A stretch of 38,825 bases of DNA from Peptoniphilus grossensis ph5. Lineage in GTDB: Bacteria; Bacillota; Clostridia; Tissierellales; Peptoniphilaceae. Made by a program: the position numbers and the translations under genes. Below, one piece after another: positions 25,356 through 35,024 of the stretch (position 1 is the first letter of the stretch; each line of letters opens with the position of its first letter). The notes under the pieces were generated by a model. The model worked only from the letters and a program-made list of their open reading frames with translations, ran no database searches and had not been told where the DNA came from. The stretch covers positions 66,446 through 105,270 of the forward strand of contig NZ_HE978568.1 in NCBI RefSeq assembly GCF_000311825.1, given 5' to 3'.

Positions 25356-25511
25356 GATAGCTCCCCACATATTTGTGACAGTCATGCAAATATTGTTTGC
25401 ATGCCCAGCATATTAACTTACCATTAATACACTTCGGCGAAATTTCCTTTCATCTTTCTTCGTCGCATGGTCTTGCTCCAAAAGATTACTGATAAAGTCC
25501 GCTCCTCTATC
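25356..25511 (-). ncRNA. Lysine riboswitch (L box)
   Basis: The minus-strand sequence follows the lysine aptamer closely. GATAGAGG opens it and GAGCTATC closes it (P1 GATAG/CTATC). In between are GCGGACTTTATCAGTA, TTTTGGAGCAAGA, GATGAAAGG, TCGCCGAAG, CTGGGCATGC, then GCATGACTGTCAC and GTGGGGAGCTATC, the same order and spacing as in the Bacillus subtilis lysC leader. Lysine binding would form P1 and let the downstream terminator fold, switching off the importer. The structure was read by eye. Confidence 0.93.
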
Positions 25512-25547
25512 GTATTTTTCAATACAATGTATTTAATTGTTTCATCA

Positions 25548-25576
25548 ATTATATATAGGAGAATTATAAAAGTCAA
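25548..25576 (-). promoter_or_regulatory. Promoter of the lysine riboswitch/ABC operon
   Basis: On the minus strand TTGACT (25576-25571), a 17-base spacer and TATAAT (25553-25548) form a near-consensus promoter, placing the RNA start about 30 bases before the aptamer. Confidence 0.8.
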
Positions 25577-25579
25577 GGA

Positions 25580-25660
25580 TTTTTTTATTTTTCTTTAAAT
25601 TCTCTTATTTTTCTTTAATTTTTTATTTTTCTTTAATTTTTTAACTTTTTCCCTAAAATT
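25580..25660. repeat. Short T-rich tandem repeat
   Basis: Three imperfect copies of a TTATTTTTCTTTAA-like unit lie in the gap between the SLH gene and the lysine riboswitch promoter. Their function is unknown, and they may be simple low-complexity sequence. Confidence 0.5.
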
Positions 25661-25729
25661 TATAACTTATTCATATTCTCAAGCTGCAAAAAATTTTGAG
25701 GCTGCCAAAAATTTTTACATAAAAAATAA

Positions 25730-25746
25730 GGCTCCACTTAGGAGCC
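25730..25746 (-). terminator. Terminator of the SLH surface-protein gene
   Basis: GGCTCC-ACTTA-GGAGCC is a six-pair stem lying just past the stop. The minus strand then reads TTATTTTTT. Confidence 0.8.
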
Positions 25747-25760
25747 CTATAGCATTAAAT

Positions 25761-27533
25761 TTATTTCCAAATATCAACATCTGAAGATGAGTTTAGTCTT
25801 TCTCTGTCGTGAGAGTTTGCTGCATCAATGATGTTGTAGTAAGCCCAGAAGCCTTCATTAACATCTGAGAATTTATTTAAAGCTGATTTGTTTACATTGT
25901 TAAGTGAAAGTGCACTTGTGTTTCTATCGAAAACAGAGTTTAAAATAGTAACAGCTTCTGCTCTTGTGATTTTTGCATTTGGCTTAAAGGATCCATCAGG
26001 GTAACCTGAAACATTTTTGTTGCCATTTAATTTATCGATTGCATCCTTTGCCCAATGATCTTGTATGTCATTAAAATCAGATTTAATTGTCTTTTCTGTT
26101 TTAATATATCCAGAAATCATTTGTGCAAATTCTGCTCTTGTAATGCTTTCATTTGGCTTAAATGTTCCATTAGGATAACCATTTATAAGATTCTTTTCAA
26201 CAACATAATTTACTGCAGCTGAATACCATTCATCATTTGCATCAGAAAATTTTGTCTTGTCTCCTAATCCAAAACTGCTTCCACCATTTATAAGTGTAGC
26301 AAACATTTGAGCTGCTTCTGCTCTTGTAACATTATTTTGTGGTTTAAACGTTTCATCTGGGTATCCTTCAATATATGCGATTACTCTTTCTTCTTGAATA
26401 GCCTTCTTAGTAACTTTGTAGTCAAGTTTTTCTACATCGTCATCATCTGTTTTTGCTTCAACTTTTATAGTTTCCCCAGCAATTAATTCCCTATCTAAGA
26501 AAACTGTAAATACCCCAGAGTTATTTACTTCGATGCTACCTAATTTTCTATTACTTGCATCATAAACAGTAATTGTGTCTTTTGCATTTGCTTTACCTTT
26601 TACAAGTTTTTGTCCTTCTTTAGCTTCAGTAATAGTCAATTTATCATTTTCTGCTGTCTTTTTATCTGTGTAGAATTTTAAATCATCAAGATCTTTTTTT
26701 GAAATATCATCTCTCAAATTAACTGTAAAATATGAGTTTTTATCAGTCCTAAAAGTTCCATAAAGTTCTCCATCATAATAAACTTTTATATTTTCATATG
26801 GATGGTTTCTAATAAATCCTGTCAAAGTTTTTCCCATTAAGCTAAGGCTATTTGCTTCAACCTTTGATCCTTTAATATAATCATCTTCTTCTCCAGAAAC
26901 TTTTACTCTTTTAGATCTGTCTCCACTTTTTTCTGCATAAACATAAACAGTTTCATCTTTTAAAATATCATATTTTATTGAAAAACGTCCATCTCTATCT
27001 GCTTCTCCAATATATCTGTCATCTTTTTTACTTCTTTCGATATAAATATCTGCATAAGGTTCTGTCTTACCTGTGATTTCTCTTCCATTGTATTTTACAT
27101 TTGAAATGTCAACATCATCGTAACGACCATTTTTCTTTTCTACATCAAAAGTAAGTTTTATTTTCTTTTCAGATCCATCTTCAAATCTTATTGTAACATA
27201 CTCAGTATGTTTTCCTGTTTCTTCGTATTTAAATGATGTTTCCCCTTCAACTATTCTAGCCCCTCTAGGAAGGTCTATTACATCCTCAATGTTATATCTT
27301 TTATCTTTTTCTAGAGTTTTCCTTCTATCTCTCACCCTACTTCTGTCAGCTTCAGTAGTTTTTTCGTCATCATCTTTATCTTTCTTTGAATTATTGTCTT
27401 TTCTATATTCCGTTTCATTTTGTGCATCCTTTAATAAATCTTTTCCACTTGATGCAAAAATAGAAGCTGGCATTGATGTCACAAGCACGCCTGCTAGTGC
27501 AAGTGTTAAATATTTCTTACTATATGGTTTCAT
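25761..27533 (-). CDS. SLH-domain surface protein
   Basis: A 590-residue exported protein anchored to the wall by SLH domains. It has a signal peptide (residues 1-28, cleaved near ASIFASS), then a highly charged stretch rich in Lys/Asp (about 30-95), a Rib/Ig-like segment (YVTIRFEDGSEKKIKLTFDV, about 125) and repeated beta-strand modules with GRFSIKYDI and GVFTVFLD. Three SLH repeats follow from about residue 385: EGYPDETFKPQNNVTRAEA, NGYPNGTFKPNESITRAEF and SGYPDGSFKPNAKITRAEA. These bind pyruvylated wall polymers. ATG follows AGGAGGAAAT. The ligand of the N-terminal part is unknown. Confidence 0.9.
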   Translation of the reverse strand: MKPYSKKYLTLALAGVLVTSMPASIFASSGKDLLKDAQNETEYRKDNNSKKDKDDDEKTTEADRSRVRDRRKTLEKDKRYNIEDVIDLPRGARIVEGETSFKYEETGKHTEYVTIRFEDGSEKKIKLTFDVEKKNGRYDDVDISNVKYNGREITGKTEPYADIYIERSKKDDRYIGEADRDGRFSIKYDILKDETVYVYAEKSGDRSKRVKVSGEEDDYIKGSKVEANSLSLMGKTLTGFIRNHPYENIKVYYDGELYGTFRTDKNSYFTVNLRDDISKKDLDDLKFYTDKKTAENDKLTITEAKEGQKLVKGKANAKDTITVYDASNRKLGSIEVNNSGVFTVFLDRELIAGETIKVEAKTDDDDVEKLDYKVTKKAIQEERVIAYIEGYPDETFKPQNNVTRAEAAQMFATLINGGSSFGLGDKTKFSDANDEWYSAAVNYVVEKNLINGYPNGTFKPNESITRAEFAQMISGYIKTEKTIKSDFNDIQDHWAKDAIDKLNGNKNVSGYPDGSFKPNAKITRAEAVTILNSVFDRNTSALSLNNVNKSALNKFSDVNEGFWAYYNIIDAANSHDRERLNSSSDVDIWK

Positions 27534-27674
27534 TATTTCCTCCTAATAAAATATAAATCTATTTCATACTACGCTACTGAGTTTATATCTCTTTTGTGAT
27601 AAAAAAGTGATAAGTAGCTAATATTTGACCTTTTTAATGTTTTTTTAACATTTTGTAACACAAAAGACATAAAA

Positions 27675-27697
27675 AAGGACTCGCTAGGCAAGTCCTT
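27675..27697 (-). terminator. Terminator after clpB
   Basis: AAGGACTCGC-TAG-GCAAGTCCTT pairs over ten bases with one G-U on the minus strand, followed by TTTTTT, just past the clpB stop. Confidence 0.85.
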
Positions 27698-27705
27698 ATC
27701 TTTAA

Positions 27706-30285
27706 TTACTTAACTTTAACAGACAAATCATCGGCATAGACATCAACCAAAATTGTGTCGCCATCCATTACATCGCCCCTAATAATCATCTTTGAAATTT
27801 TAGTTTCAAGAGTGTGACCAATGTATCTCTTAACTGGTCTTGCCCCATATTGTGGGCTAAAGGATGCGTTTAGGATAAATTCAAGAGCAGAATCTGTAAC
27901 TTCAATTTTAATTTCTCTATCTTCAAGTTTTCTTTCAACTTCTTTAATGCTTTCTTTGATGATGTCATAAACTTCATCTCTTTGAAGAGGTTTAAATAAA
28001 ACTACTTCGTCCACCCTGTTTAAAAATTCAGGTCTAAAGGTACTTCTAAGGTCGCGCATTACTTCTTCTCTTGCAGCTTCAGTTATTTGTCCGTCAGCAC
28101 CAATTCCATCAATAAGGAAGTGTGACCCAATATTTGATGTCATAATTATAACTGTATTTTTAAAGTCTACAGTTCTTCCTTGGTTGTCAGTTAGTCTACC
28201 GTCGTCAAGAACTTGAAGAAGAATGTTAAATACATCTGGGTGAGCCTTTTCGATTTCGTCAAATAAAATTACTGAATAGGGTTTTCTCCTTACAGCTTCA
28301 GTAAGTTGTCCGCCTTCATCGTAGCCAACATATCCTGGAGGAGAACCCACAAGTCTTGACACAGAGTGTTTTTCCATGTATTCAGACATGTCAATTCTAA
28401 TTAAGTTTCTCTCATCATCGAAAAGTGTTTCTGTAAGTGCCTTGGCAGTTTCAGTCTTACCAACACCAGTTGGTCCCAAGAAGATGAAGGACCCAATAGG
28501 TTTGTTCCTGTCCTTAAGTCCTGCTCTCGCCCTTAGGACTGCGTCAGATACAACTTCAATGGCCCTATCTTGACCAATAACTCTCTTGTGAAGAATATCT
28601 TCTAAGTTGAGAAGTTTGTCTCTTTCAGTTTTATTTAATTTTTCAACAGGGATGCCAGTCCACCTGCTTACAACATAGGCAATTTCGTCTTCTGTAACTT
28701 CTTCCTTAACCATAGAAGACTCGTCCTTCTTTTCTGATTCTCTCTTGGCAAGTTCCTCCTTTAATTTTGGAAGAGTGCCATATTTTAACTCAGAAAGCCT
28801 TTCTAAGTCGTAATTTCTTTCAGCTTCTTCTATGGCGTGGTTTGTATCTTCAATCTTTTTCTTGATTTCCTTTGTGGAGTCAAGTTCTTTCTTTTCAGTT
28901 TCCCATTTTGATTTTAATCTATCAAATTCTGCCTTTTCTTCAGAAAGTTCAGCTTGAAGTTTTTTAAGCCTTTCAGCACTTGCCTCGTCAGTTTCCTTTT
29001 TAAGGGCTTGGTTTTCAATTTCAAGTTGCAAAATTTTTCTTCTAACTTCATCAATTTCTGTAGGCATGGAGTCGATTTCTGTCCTTAGCATTGCGCAGGC
29101 TTCGTCCATTAAATCAATTGCCTTGTCTGGCAAAAATCTGTCTGTGATATATCTGTCAGATAAAGTCGCAGCAGCAATTACTGCAGAGTCAGAAATTCTA
29201 ATGCCGTGATAAATTTCGTACTTGTCCTTTAAACCACGAAGGATGGCAATTGTATCTTCAACACTAGGCTCTTTGACCATAACCTTTTGGAATCTTCTTT
29301 CAAGTGCTGGATCCTTTTCAATATATTTTCTGTACTCATCAAGGGTTGTAGCACCAATAGCGTGAAGCTCACCACGAGCAAGCATTGGCTTTAAAAGGTT
29401 TGATGCGTCCATGGCGCCATCAGTTTTTCCTGCACCAACTATGTTGTGGATTTCGTCGATGAATAAAATTATGTCGCCTTCAGATTTTTTCACTTCATTA
29501 AGGACAGCCTTTAGTCTTTCCTCAAATTCACCACGATATTTTGCACCTGCTATAAGAGCTCCCATGTCTAGGGAGAAGACAGTTTTATTTTTTAGTCCTT
29601 CAGGCACATCTTCAGAGACAATTCTTTGGGCAAGTCCGCCAGCTATGGCAGTTTTACCAACTCCAGGAGGACCAATTAGAACTGGGTTGTTCTTAGTCCT
29701 ACGCGAAAGAATTCTTATAACATTACGAACTTCTTCGTCACGACCAATTACAGGGTCTAGCTTGCCATCACGAGCAAGTTCAGTTAAATCTTGTCCGTAT
29801 TTCTTTAGGGCGTCATAAGTTCCCTCAGGATTATCTGTAGTCACATGTTGGTTGCCCCTAATTTTTTTAAGAGAATTTAAAAATCCATCAGCATCAATTT
29901 TGTGCTTGTTAAAGACAGAAGAAGAATCAGTGCCCTTCATGTTTAAAAGGCCAAGATAAATATGCTCAACAGAAAGATATTCGTCGCCCATTTTTTTCAT
30001 AAAGTCCTCTGCCTTTTGGAAAAGCTCTCTATAGGAAGAGTCGGCATAAACTTCAGCACCTGATTGTTTAGGAAGTCTTTCAATAACCTTTAAGACATCA
30101 CTTTTTATCATGTCAGGATTTTTTTCCATATAAGTTAAGACCCTTGGTATAAGTCCTTCTTTGTCGTCTAAAAGTGCGTAATTTATGTGAATTTCTTTTA
30201 CCTCAGGATTGCCGTATTCCTTCGCAATATTATATGCGCCTTGAACGGCTTCAAGGGATTTTTGAGTAAATTTTTCAAAATTCAT
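27706..30285 (-). CDS. clpB: ATP-dependent disaggregase ClpB
   Basis: A hexameric AAA+ chaperone that, with DnaK/DnaJ, recovers proteins from aggregates. The N-terminal Clp repeat domain is followed by NBD1 ([18 protein letters not shown] about residue 200; [14 protein letters not shown]), a long coiled-coil middle domain of about 410-540 characteristic of ClpB, NBD2 ([25 protein letters not shown]) and a short C-terminal domain. At 859 residues it is complete. It sits 20 bases after dnaJ and is expected to share the CIRCE promoter. CIRCE rather than CtsR control of clpB is of interest. Confidence 0.97.
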   Translation of the reverse strand: MNFEKFTQKSLEAVQGAYNIAKEYGNPEVKEIHINYALLDDKEGLIPRVLTYMEKNPDMIKSDVLKVIERLPKQSGAEVYADSSYRELFQKAEDFMKKMGDEYLSVEHIYLGLLNMKGTDSSSVFNKHKIDADGFLNSLKKIRGNQHVTTDNPEGTYDALKKYGQDLTELARDGKLDPVIGRDEEVRNVIRILSRRTKNNPVLIGPPGVGKTAIAGGLAQRIVSEDVPEGLKNKTVFSLDMGALIAGAKYRGEFEERLKAVLNEVKKSEGDIILFIDEIHNIVGAGKTDGAMDASNLLKPMLARGELHAIGATTLDEYRKYIEKDPALERRFQKVMVKEPSVEDTIAILRGLKDKYEIYHGIRISDSAVIAAATLSDRYITDRFLPDKAIDLMDEACAMLRTEIDSMPTEIDEVRRKILQLEIENQALKKETDEASAERLKKLQAELSEEKAEFDRLKSKWETEKKELDSTKEIKKKIEDTNHAIEEAERNYDLERLSELKYGTLPKLKEELAKRESEKKDESSMVKEEVTEDEIAYVVSRWTGIPVEKLNKTERDKLLNLEDILHKRVIGQDRAIEVVSDAVLRARAGLKDRNKPIGSFIFLGPTGVGKTETAKALTETLFDDERNLIRIDMSEYMEKHSVSRLVGSPPGYVGYDEGGQLTEAVRRKPYSVILFDEIEKAHPDVFNILLQVLDDGRLTDNQGRTVDFKNTVIIMTSNIGSHFLIDGIGADGQITEAAREEVMRDLRSTFRPEFLNRVDEVVLFKPLQRDEVYDIIKESIKEVERKLEDREIKIEVTDSALEFILNASFSPQYGARPVKRYIGHTLETKISKMIIRGDVMDGDTILVDVYADDLSVKVK

Positions 30286-30305
30286 AAAAACACCTCATTT
30301 ATTAA

Positions 30306-31232
30306 TTATTTACTTAAATTTTGTAATTTTTTATATAAATCTAATTCTTCCTCAGATAAATTCTTTGGATTTACAATATTAAAGATAATGTATAGATCGC
30401 CCACATTGCCCTTTAAATCTTTGAAACCCTTGGAAGGAATCCTCATTTTATTTCCTCCCACAAAATTTTCTGGGATTTTTAATTTTAATTTGCCACTTAA
30501 AGTTTCCATAGTTTTGCTGGATCCAAGAGCCGCATCCCACGGATAAATATTTTCAGTCTTAATAATATCAAGACCATCAAGGACAAGGTCCTTTTCGTCG
30601 CGAATGTTGATCTTGAAGAGAATATCTCCAGGAAGACCAAACTTTTCACCCTTTACCTTGATTTTTTTGCCACGAGTGATTCCCTTTGGAATCTTTACAG
30701 CAACATCATATTCCTTCCTGTTGTAGCTAAGGCTAACATTTTTAGTTGTACCCTCGTAGGCATCCCTAATGGAGATGGATAGCTCGGACTCGAACTTGTT
30801 TCTGGACTTGTTGGAAGACTTGCCTCTTCCCTTGCCAGACAAATCACCAAAAAGGTCATTTATATTAAAGCCGCCAGAGAAATTTCCTCCCCCGCCAGAC
30901 CTTGATGAGCCGAAAATAGTTTCGAAGAAGTCAGAAAAATCTGCTCCGCTTCCTCCAGTAGTGTAAGTGTAACCATATTGAGAAGGGTCAAAATCGTAGC
31001 CGGAAGAAAAATCATAATTAGAGCCAAAAGTATCGTATTTTTTTCTCTTATCAGCATCAGATAGAACCTCGTAAGCCTCAGAAACTTCCTTAAACTTTTC
31101 TGCCGCAGCTTCATTGCCTTGATTTACATCAGGGTGATATTTTTTCGCAAGCTTTCTATAGGCGCTCTTTATCTCCTTTTCATCTGCATCTTTAGAAACT
31201 CCAAGGATTTCATAATAATCTTTGTATTTCAA
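30306..31232 (-). CDS. DnaJ/CbpA-like co-chaperone without zinc finger
   Basis: A 308-residue J-domain protein. The J-domain (residues 1-65) has the essential HPD in KYHPDVNQG, followed by a glycine/phenylalanine-rich linker with [12 protein letters not shown] (about 110-125) and two C-terminal substrate-binding domains. The four CxxCxGxG zinc motifs of DnaJ are absent, so this is class B/CbpA. It stimulates a DnaK ATPase, presumably encoded elsewhere. The start is TTG after GAGGAGG. It is the first gene of the heat-shock operon with clpB. Confidence 0.92.
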   Translation of the reverse strand: MKYKDYYEILGVSKDADEKEIKSAYRKLAKKYHPDVNQGNEAAAEKFKEVSEAYEVLSDADKRKKYDTFGSNYDFSSGYDFDPSQYGYTYTTGGSGADFSDFFETIFGSSRSGGGGNFSGGFNINDLFGDLSGKGRGKSSNKSRNKFESELSISIRDAYEGTTKNVSLSYNRKEYDVAVKIPKGITRGKKIKVKGEKFGLPGDILFKINIRDEKDLVLDGLDIIKTENIYPWDAALGSSKTMETLSGKLKLKIPENFVGGNKMRIPSKGFKDLKGNVGDLYIIFNIVNPKNLSEEELDLYKKLQNLSK

Positions 31233-31380
31233 ACTGTAACCTCCTCATAAATATATTTAAAATCAAATTACTCTCTATAATTATATCCAAATTTCCTTAA
31301 TTTATTTTATTAAAAATTTGCTTATAAAAATAATAATTTGACTAATTTTATTATTAATATTGTTATTAAAATTTTGCTTT
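31233..31380 (-). other. Proximal leader of the dnaJ-clpB operon
   Basis: This is AT-rich leader between the hexamer repeat and the dnaJ start. Apart from the GAGGAGG ribosome binding site near 31240 I see no structure. Confidence 0.5.
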
Positions 31381-31386
31381 GCCTTT

Positions 31387-31488
31387 GCATTCGCATTCGC
31401 ATTCGACTTCGACTTCGCATTCGCATTCGCATTCGACTTCGCATTCGCATTCGACTTCGACTTCGACTTCGACTTCGACTTCGACTTC
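31387..31488 (-). repeat. Tandem hexamer repeat in the dnaJ-clpB leader
   Basis: Seventeen perfect six-base units in two forms, GCATTC (H) and GACTTC (S) on the plus strand, in the order HHHSSHHHSHHSSSSSS. They read GAATGC and GAAGTC in the minus-strand leader RNA. Degenerate units (AATCTC twice, TACTTC) follow at 31489-31506. The tract is about 50% G+C in an otherwise very AT-rich gap. Since six is a multiple of three, open frames arise on both strands; none has a convincing ribosome binding site. Confidence 0.85.
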
Positions 31489-31584
31489 AATCTCAATCTC
31501 TACTTCAGCTTGCTGGGCAAAATTTCAAAAATCAAAAACTACGTCAAAGCCCTCAAATTTTCTTTGACTATCTTTGACTATTTA

Positions 31585-31613
31585 ATTATACAACATCATT
31601 AGCACTCTTGCAA
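31585..31613 (-). promoter_or_regulatory. Promoter of the dnaJ-clpB operon
   Basis: On the minus strand TTGCAA (31613-31608) and TATAAT (31590-31585) are separated by exactly 17 bases. The -35 lies inside the nine-base CIRCE spacer. The predicted leader is about 345 bases long. Confidence 0.7.
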
Positions 31614-31625
31614 GTAGTCTGCTAA
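31599..31625 (-). promoter_or_regulatory. CIRCE (HrcA operator) of dnaJ-clpB
   Basis: In gene orientation the arms are TTAGCAGAC (31625-31617) and GAGTGCTAA (31607-31599), separated by nine bases. The proximal arm is perfect CIRCE, and the distal arm shows the same TTAGCAGA start as the htpG operator. Confidence 0.85.
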
Positions 31626-31651
31626 TTATTTTTAAAAATTTTTATAAAAAA

Positions 31652-31673
31652 ACTGCCAGAATTAACTGACAGT
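31652..31673 (-). terminator. Terminator of the restriction-modification operon
   Basis: The arms ACTGCCAG (31652-31659) and CTGACAGT (31666-31673) pair over eight bases (one G-U in the minus-strand RNA) around a six-base loop, followed on the minus strand by seven T. Confidence 0.85.
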
Positions 31674-31680
31674 CTAAAAC

Positions 31681-34600
31681 TTATTCAAATATTTCGTCCA
31701 ATTTCTTTTCCAAATTTCCCTCTTTAGCATATTTTAGAGAATCTAATTTTTTCAAATTATTCTTTTCTATTTTAAGGTCATCATTAAATCCCAAAATATA
31801 ATTTGTCGCTATCCTATAAATAATTTCTGTAGGCGCAAGACCATAGACTTGCTTTGCAAAAATATGATTAAGCCTATCACTAGCTTCTGGATAAATTTCC
31901 TTCATCCTTTCACTTCTATAAAGCCTCTTCACTATTTCAGTAATATAAAGACCACTCTTCATGTATAAATCTATAAAAGTCTTGTCTGGATCGTCAAAGC
32001 AGCCAGGATTTTCCTTTTCCAAATAATCCACCATTTCAATTACAATTTTCTTTGGAGTAAAAATTTGATTAGTTTTTTGAGGTGGAATGTAGTCGAAGAT
32101 ATCTTTTTTATTATTCTCGTCAAAATAATTTGCAAGCTCTCTCTTCTTGTTCAAAAACTCTTTAACAGCGTCATCAAAAACTATTTCATCAAATAGCTTG
32201 CCCTCAAAATCCTCTTCCTTGCCACTTGCCTCGTTAAAATATTTTCCACCGTCACGCAAAAACCTAAATTCATGGAGAGAAATACTTGTAACTTCTTTAA
32301 AAACATCATCTGGAATTATTTTATCAAAATTCATAAGATTAATTTCACTGGAACCATAAGCCATGAGAAAAGATGGAATTGTTCTGGCAAATCCTCTAAG
32401 ATTATCCCTAATTTCATCTTCCTTGCCCTTCTTTTCCTCTCTCTTCTTTTCAGTTTCCACTTCACGAGTAATAGTTTCAGTAGAGCCACTTAACAAGTCT
32501 GCATCTGCCATTTTCTTTTTAATTTCATCTAACATTTTTTCATTGTTTAATTCAATCTTTTTTTCATACTCTTCATTTATTTTTGTAACTTCAGCAGAAC
32601 TTTTAGCCTCTTTAATTTTTTCATCTTTTTCTGAATTAATTAAGCTGTCCTCAATTTTCCAATTGCTGTATTCCTTTTGGATTATTTTTTCCGTTGAATC
32701 ATTTAACTTGTTTTCAATGCTTCTCACAGTGGACTTTTTGATTTCATTTCCATAATCAGCCTTTACGGCGTCTATTAAAATACTATTTCTTGGCTCAGCA
32801 AAAGTCTTCTTTAAGATTTCAATATCCTTCTTTTCATCTTTATAGGACAAAGACCCTTCATGAATAGGACCAAATTTAACATCGCCAATAGTTTCTTTTA
32901 CATCATCAAAAATCTTCTTGCCAAAAATTTCCTTTGACCTGCCAATAATTTTTTCATCAGGAATATTTACTTCTCCATTTTCATCAAGGTCTAGGTCACT
33001 GGCAGTATTTTCGTCAATGCTAACAGGTTTAAAGTCACGACCCTTGTCCATCCTGTCGATAATATTTTTGACAGCCTCTGGAGCACCAAAAATATTTGAG
33101 ATGTTTTTAAATAGGAAGTTTGACATAAACCCACAGTTTACAACTTCCTTGGCATAAATCCTTCTTGGAGTAATTAAAACTTTTTCTGCATCAAGAGGAA
33201 TCATCTCCCCATCTTCATCTTCCCCATAAACTGGGAAGAAGTTCAAGAGTTCCTTAACTTGTGATTTTCTCCTATCAGAATCACCTCTGCCCCTTGAAGT
33301 TTCAGAAGAAAGATCATTGGCAAACTCTTCGAAAATAGTTAAAGTTCTCGCTGGATCAAAGTCAAAGACATAGGCATTTTCCTTTCTGAGAGCCTTTCCA
33401 TCTTCCACAAAAAGGCATGGGTTTTGGGACCTAAAGGCAGCCTGCATGTATAGAGAAGGACTCTTCACATTGCTAAGCATTAAAACACCAGTCCACTCTG
33501 GAATTGTGATGCCAGTAGTAAGTTGACCAACAGAAAGAGTAATAGTCTTGTCATTTTCCCTTATAGCCTTTACAACCTTGTCATAAGACTTTTCAAACTC
33601 TTCATCGTCATCAAGTTTTCCATCACCAGCAGCAATTACAATTTCATAATCGCTAAAGACAGGATTTTCCCTAAGCTTTTTGCCCATAGCCTTGGCAGAA
33701 TCAACCCTATCCATGAGCCAAAAAGTATGCTTTAATTCCTTCCTAAGTTCAGGCGTAGAGAATGGGAACTTCTCCATAGAAGTCAAGGCATCTAAAAATT
33801 TATCAACATCATCTTCATAATAAAACTTGCCGTTTTCGCGAGTTTTGAAAAATTCATTTAGGTCAAAGGCATAATTTTCCCACTCGCCATCAATTTCTAT
33901 GCCCTCTTTTATATTATCCCTAACAATTTCTGACATCTGGTAAGTAAAAAGATTTAACTTTGGAAGAGGATAGTAAGGATTTTCCTCTTCACTGGCAAGG
34001 TCCCAATCCCTCTTTGACCTTTGCTCATCAGCATAGGTCCAGTTGTAAATAGCATCTTGAGGGAACTTGTCATTGGCAAGAGCCTTAAAAGGCGTGCCAG
34101 AAAGATGGAGTGTATAATTTCTGTCAATATTATCAAAGGCAATATCACTCTTATAAGTATCAACACCTTCGTGGGCTTCATCAATAATTAAAATATCCCA
34201 CAAAATACCAATCCTATTTCCCTTTTCATCTCGCCTGTTGCTAAGTTCCTTTAGCTTGTCTAGGTTAGGGTCGCCGCCAAAATATTTAGAACCCTTGATG
34301 TCTTGAAGGCTGACAAATTCAATAGAACCCCTAACCTTGTCTATGTCTAGGTCCAAAAATTCTTCCCTTGTGATGACATGCTTTTTGCCATCAAGAGCAG
34401 CAACATGGCTGACAAAATAATAGCCAGAATTTGCCCCAACAAATTTGAGATAATCTTCGTACCAAGAATTGGCAATGGCAGGTCTGTTAGTGACAATCAA
34501 AATATTTTTGAACCCCATCTTCATGCACAAGTCATAGGCGGAAATAGTCTTGCCAAACCTTGGCTTGGCATTCCACAAAAATTCCCCATGCAAATTATTT

Positions 34601-35022
34601 TTAAAATATTCAATTGTCTTTTCTACAGCATCATCTTGCTCTTTGCGCAGTGCATAGGGTATTGGGTCCTCATTGGACTCAAGGATCCCCTTGTTCTCCC
34701 TAAAATCATTAAAATAATTTTTGGCAAGATTGGGATCAATCTCGAACCATTCAGTACCAGTCTGTCTCTTTACGCCAAGCTTATTTAAGTAACCGTGGAA
34801 GTCCTTGTCGGTAAAAGTCTCATAACTTCCCTCATAGAGTGCATTCTTGTGCCACTTCAAATCGTACTTAATGCCAGCAGTTTGAGTCTGCTCCCTAATT
34901 CTCGTCTCCACATCTCTTTCAGTAAAGCCAATTTTAGTCCAACCCTCGTGGTAGGAAATGCAAGGAGTGGTATAGGCGTAACATTGAGGAATAACTTCTC
35001 TAGTAGTTTTAACATTAATCAT
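31681..35022 (-). CDS. GIY-YIG nuclease / SF2 helicase restriction protein
   Basis: A 1113-residue protein, downstream partner of the methylase. Residues about 12-105 resemble a GIY-YIG/T5orf172 nuclease (CYAYTTPC, then GWTKIGFTERDVETRI). Residues about 125-580 form a superfamily 2 helicase: Walker A AKPRFGKT, motif II IIDEAHEG, motif III LSGTPFKAL and QAAFRSQNP near motif VI. A charged coiled-coil region (about 770-870) follows. The C-terminal part (about 985-1060) contains IFTPKKIVIEMVDYL and FIDLYMKSGLYITEIVKRLY, resembling motifs X and I of N6-methyltransferases but without NPPY. It probably cleaves or translocates unmethylated DNA using ATP. ATG follows AAGGAGATGG, two bases past the methylase stop. 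Confidence 0.85.
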   Translation of the reverse strand: MINVKTTREVIPQCYAYTTPCISYHEGWTKIGFTERDVETRIREQTQTAGIKYDLKWHKNALYEGSYETFTDKDFHGYLNKLGVKRQTGTEWFEIDPNLAKNYFNDFRENKGILESNEDPIPYALRKEQDDAVEKTIEYFKNNLHGEFLWNAKPRFGKTISAYDLCMKMGFKNILIVTNRPAIANSWYEDYLKFVGANSGYYFVSHVAALDGKKHVITREEFLDLDIDKVRGSIEFVSLQDIKGSKYFGGDPNLDKLKELSNRRDEKGNRIGILWDILIIDEAHEGVDTYKSDIAFDNIDRNYTLHLSGTPFKALANDKFPQDAIYNWTYADEQRSKRDWDLASEEENPYYPLPKLNLFTYQMSEIVRDNIKEGIEIDGEWENYAFDLNEFFKTRENGKFYYEDDVDKFLDALTSMEKFPFSTPELRKELKHTFWLMDRVDSAKAMGKKLRENPVFSDYEIVIAAGDGKLDDDEEFEKSYDKVVKAIRENDKTITLSVGQLTTGITIPEWTGVLMLSNVKSPSLYMQAAFRSQNPCLFVEDGKALRKENAYVFDFDPARTLTIFEEFANDLSSETSRGRGDSDRRKSQVKELLNFFPVYGEDEDGEMIPLDAEKVLITPRRIYAKEVVNCGFMSNFLFKNISNIFGAPEAVKNIIDRMDKGRDFKPVSIDENTASDLDLDENGEVNIPDEKIIGRSKEIFGKKIFDDVKETIGDVKFGPIHEGSLSYKDEKKDIEILKKTFAEPRNSILIDAVKADYGNEIKKSTVRSIENKLNDSTEKIIQKEYSNWKIEDSLINSEKDEKIKEAKSSAEVTKINEEYEKKIELNNEKMLDEIKKKMADADLLSGSTETITREVETEKKREEKKGKEDEIRDNLRGFARTIPSFLMAYGSSEINLMNFDKIIPDDVFKEVTSISLHEFRFLRDGGKYFNEASGKEEDFEGKLFDEIVFDDAVKEFLNKKRELANYFDENNKKDIFDYIPPQKTNQIFTPKKIVIEMVDYLEKENPGCFDDPDKTFIDLYMKSGLYITEIVKRLYRSERMKEIYPEASDRLNHIFAKQVYGLAPTEIIYRIATNYILGFNDDLKIEKNNLKKLDSLKYAKEGNLEKKLDEIFE

Positions 35023-35024
35023 AC

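Noticed and set aside
31387-31488. Possible CRISPR array
   Set aside because: The units are six bases long and directly adjacent, with no spacers and no cas genes nearby.
31302-31577. Open frames over the hexamer repeat on both strands, encoding Lys-Ser/Asn-Ala, Phe-Asp/Ala or His-Ser/Thr runs
   Set aside because: They arise because a six-base repeat keeps every frame open. The minus-strand frame starts at a TTG without a ribosome binding site and is preceded by a nearby stop; the encoded chains are low complexity.
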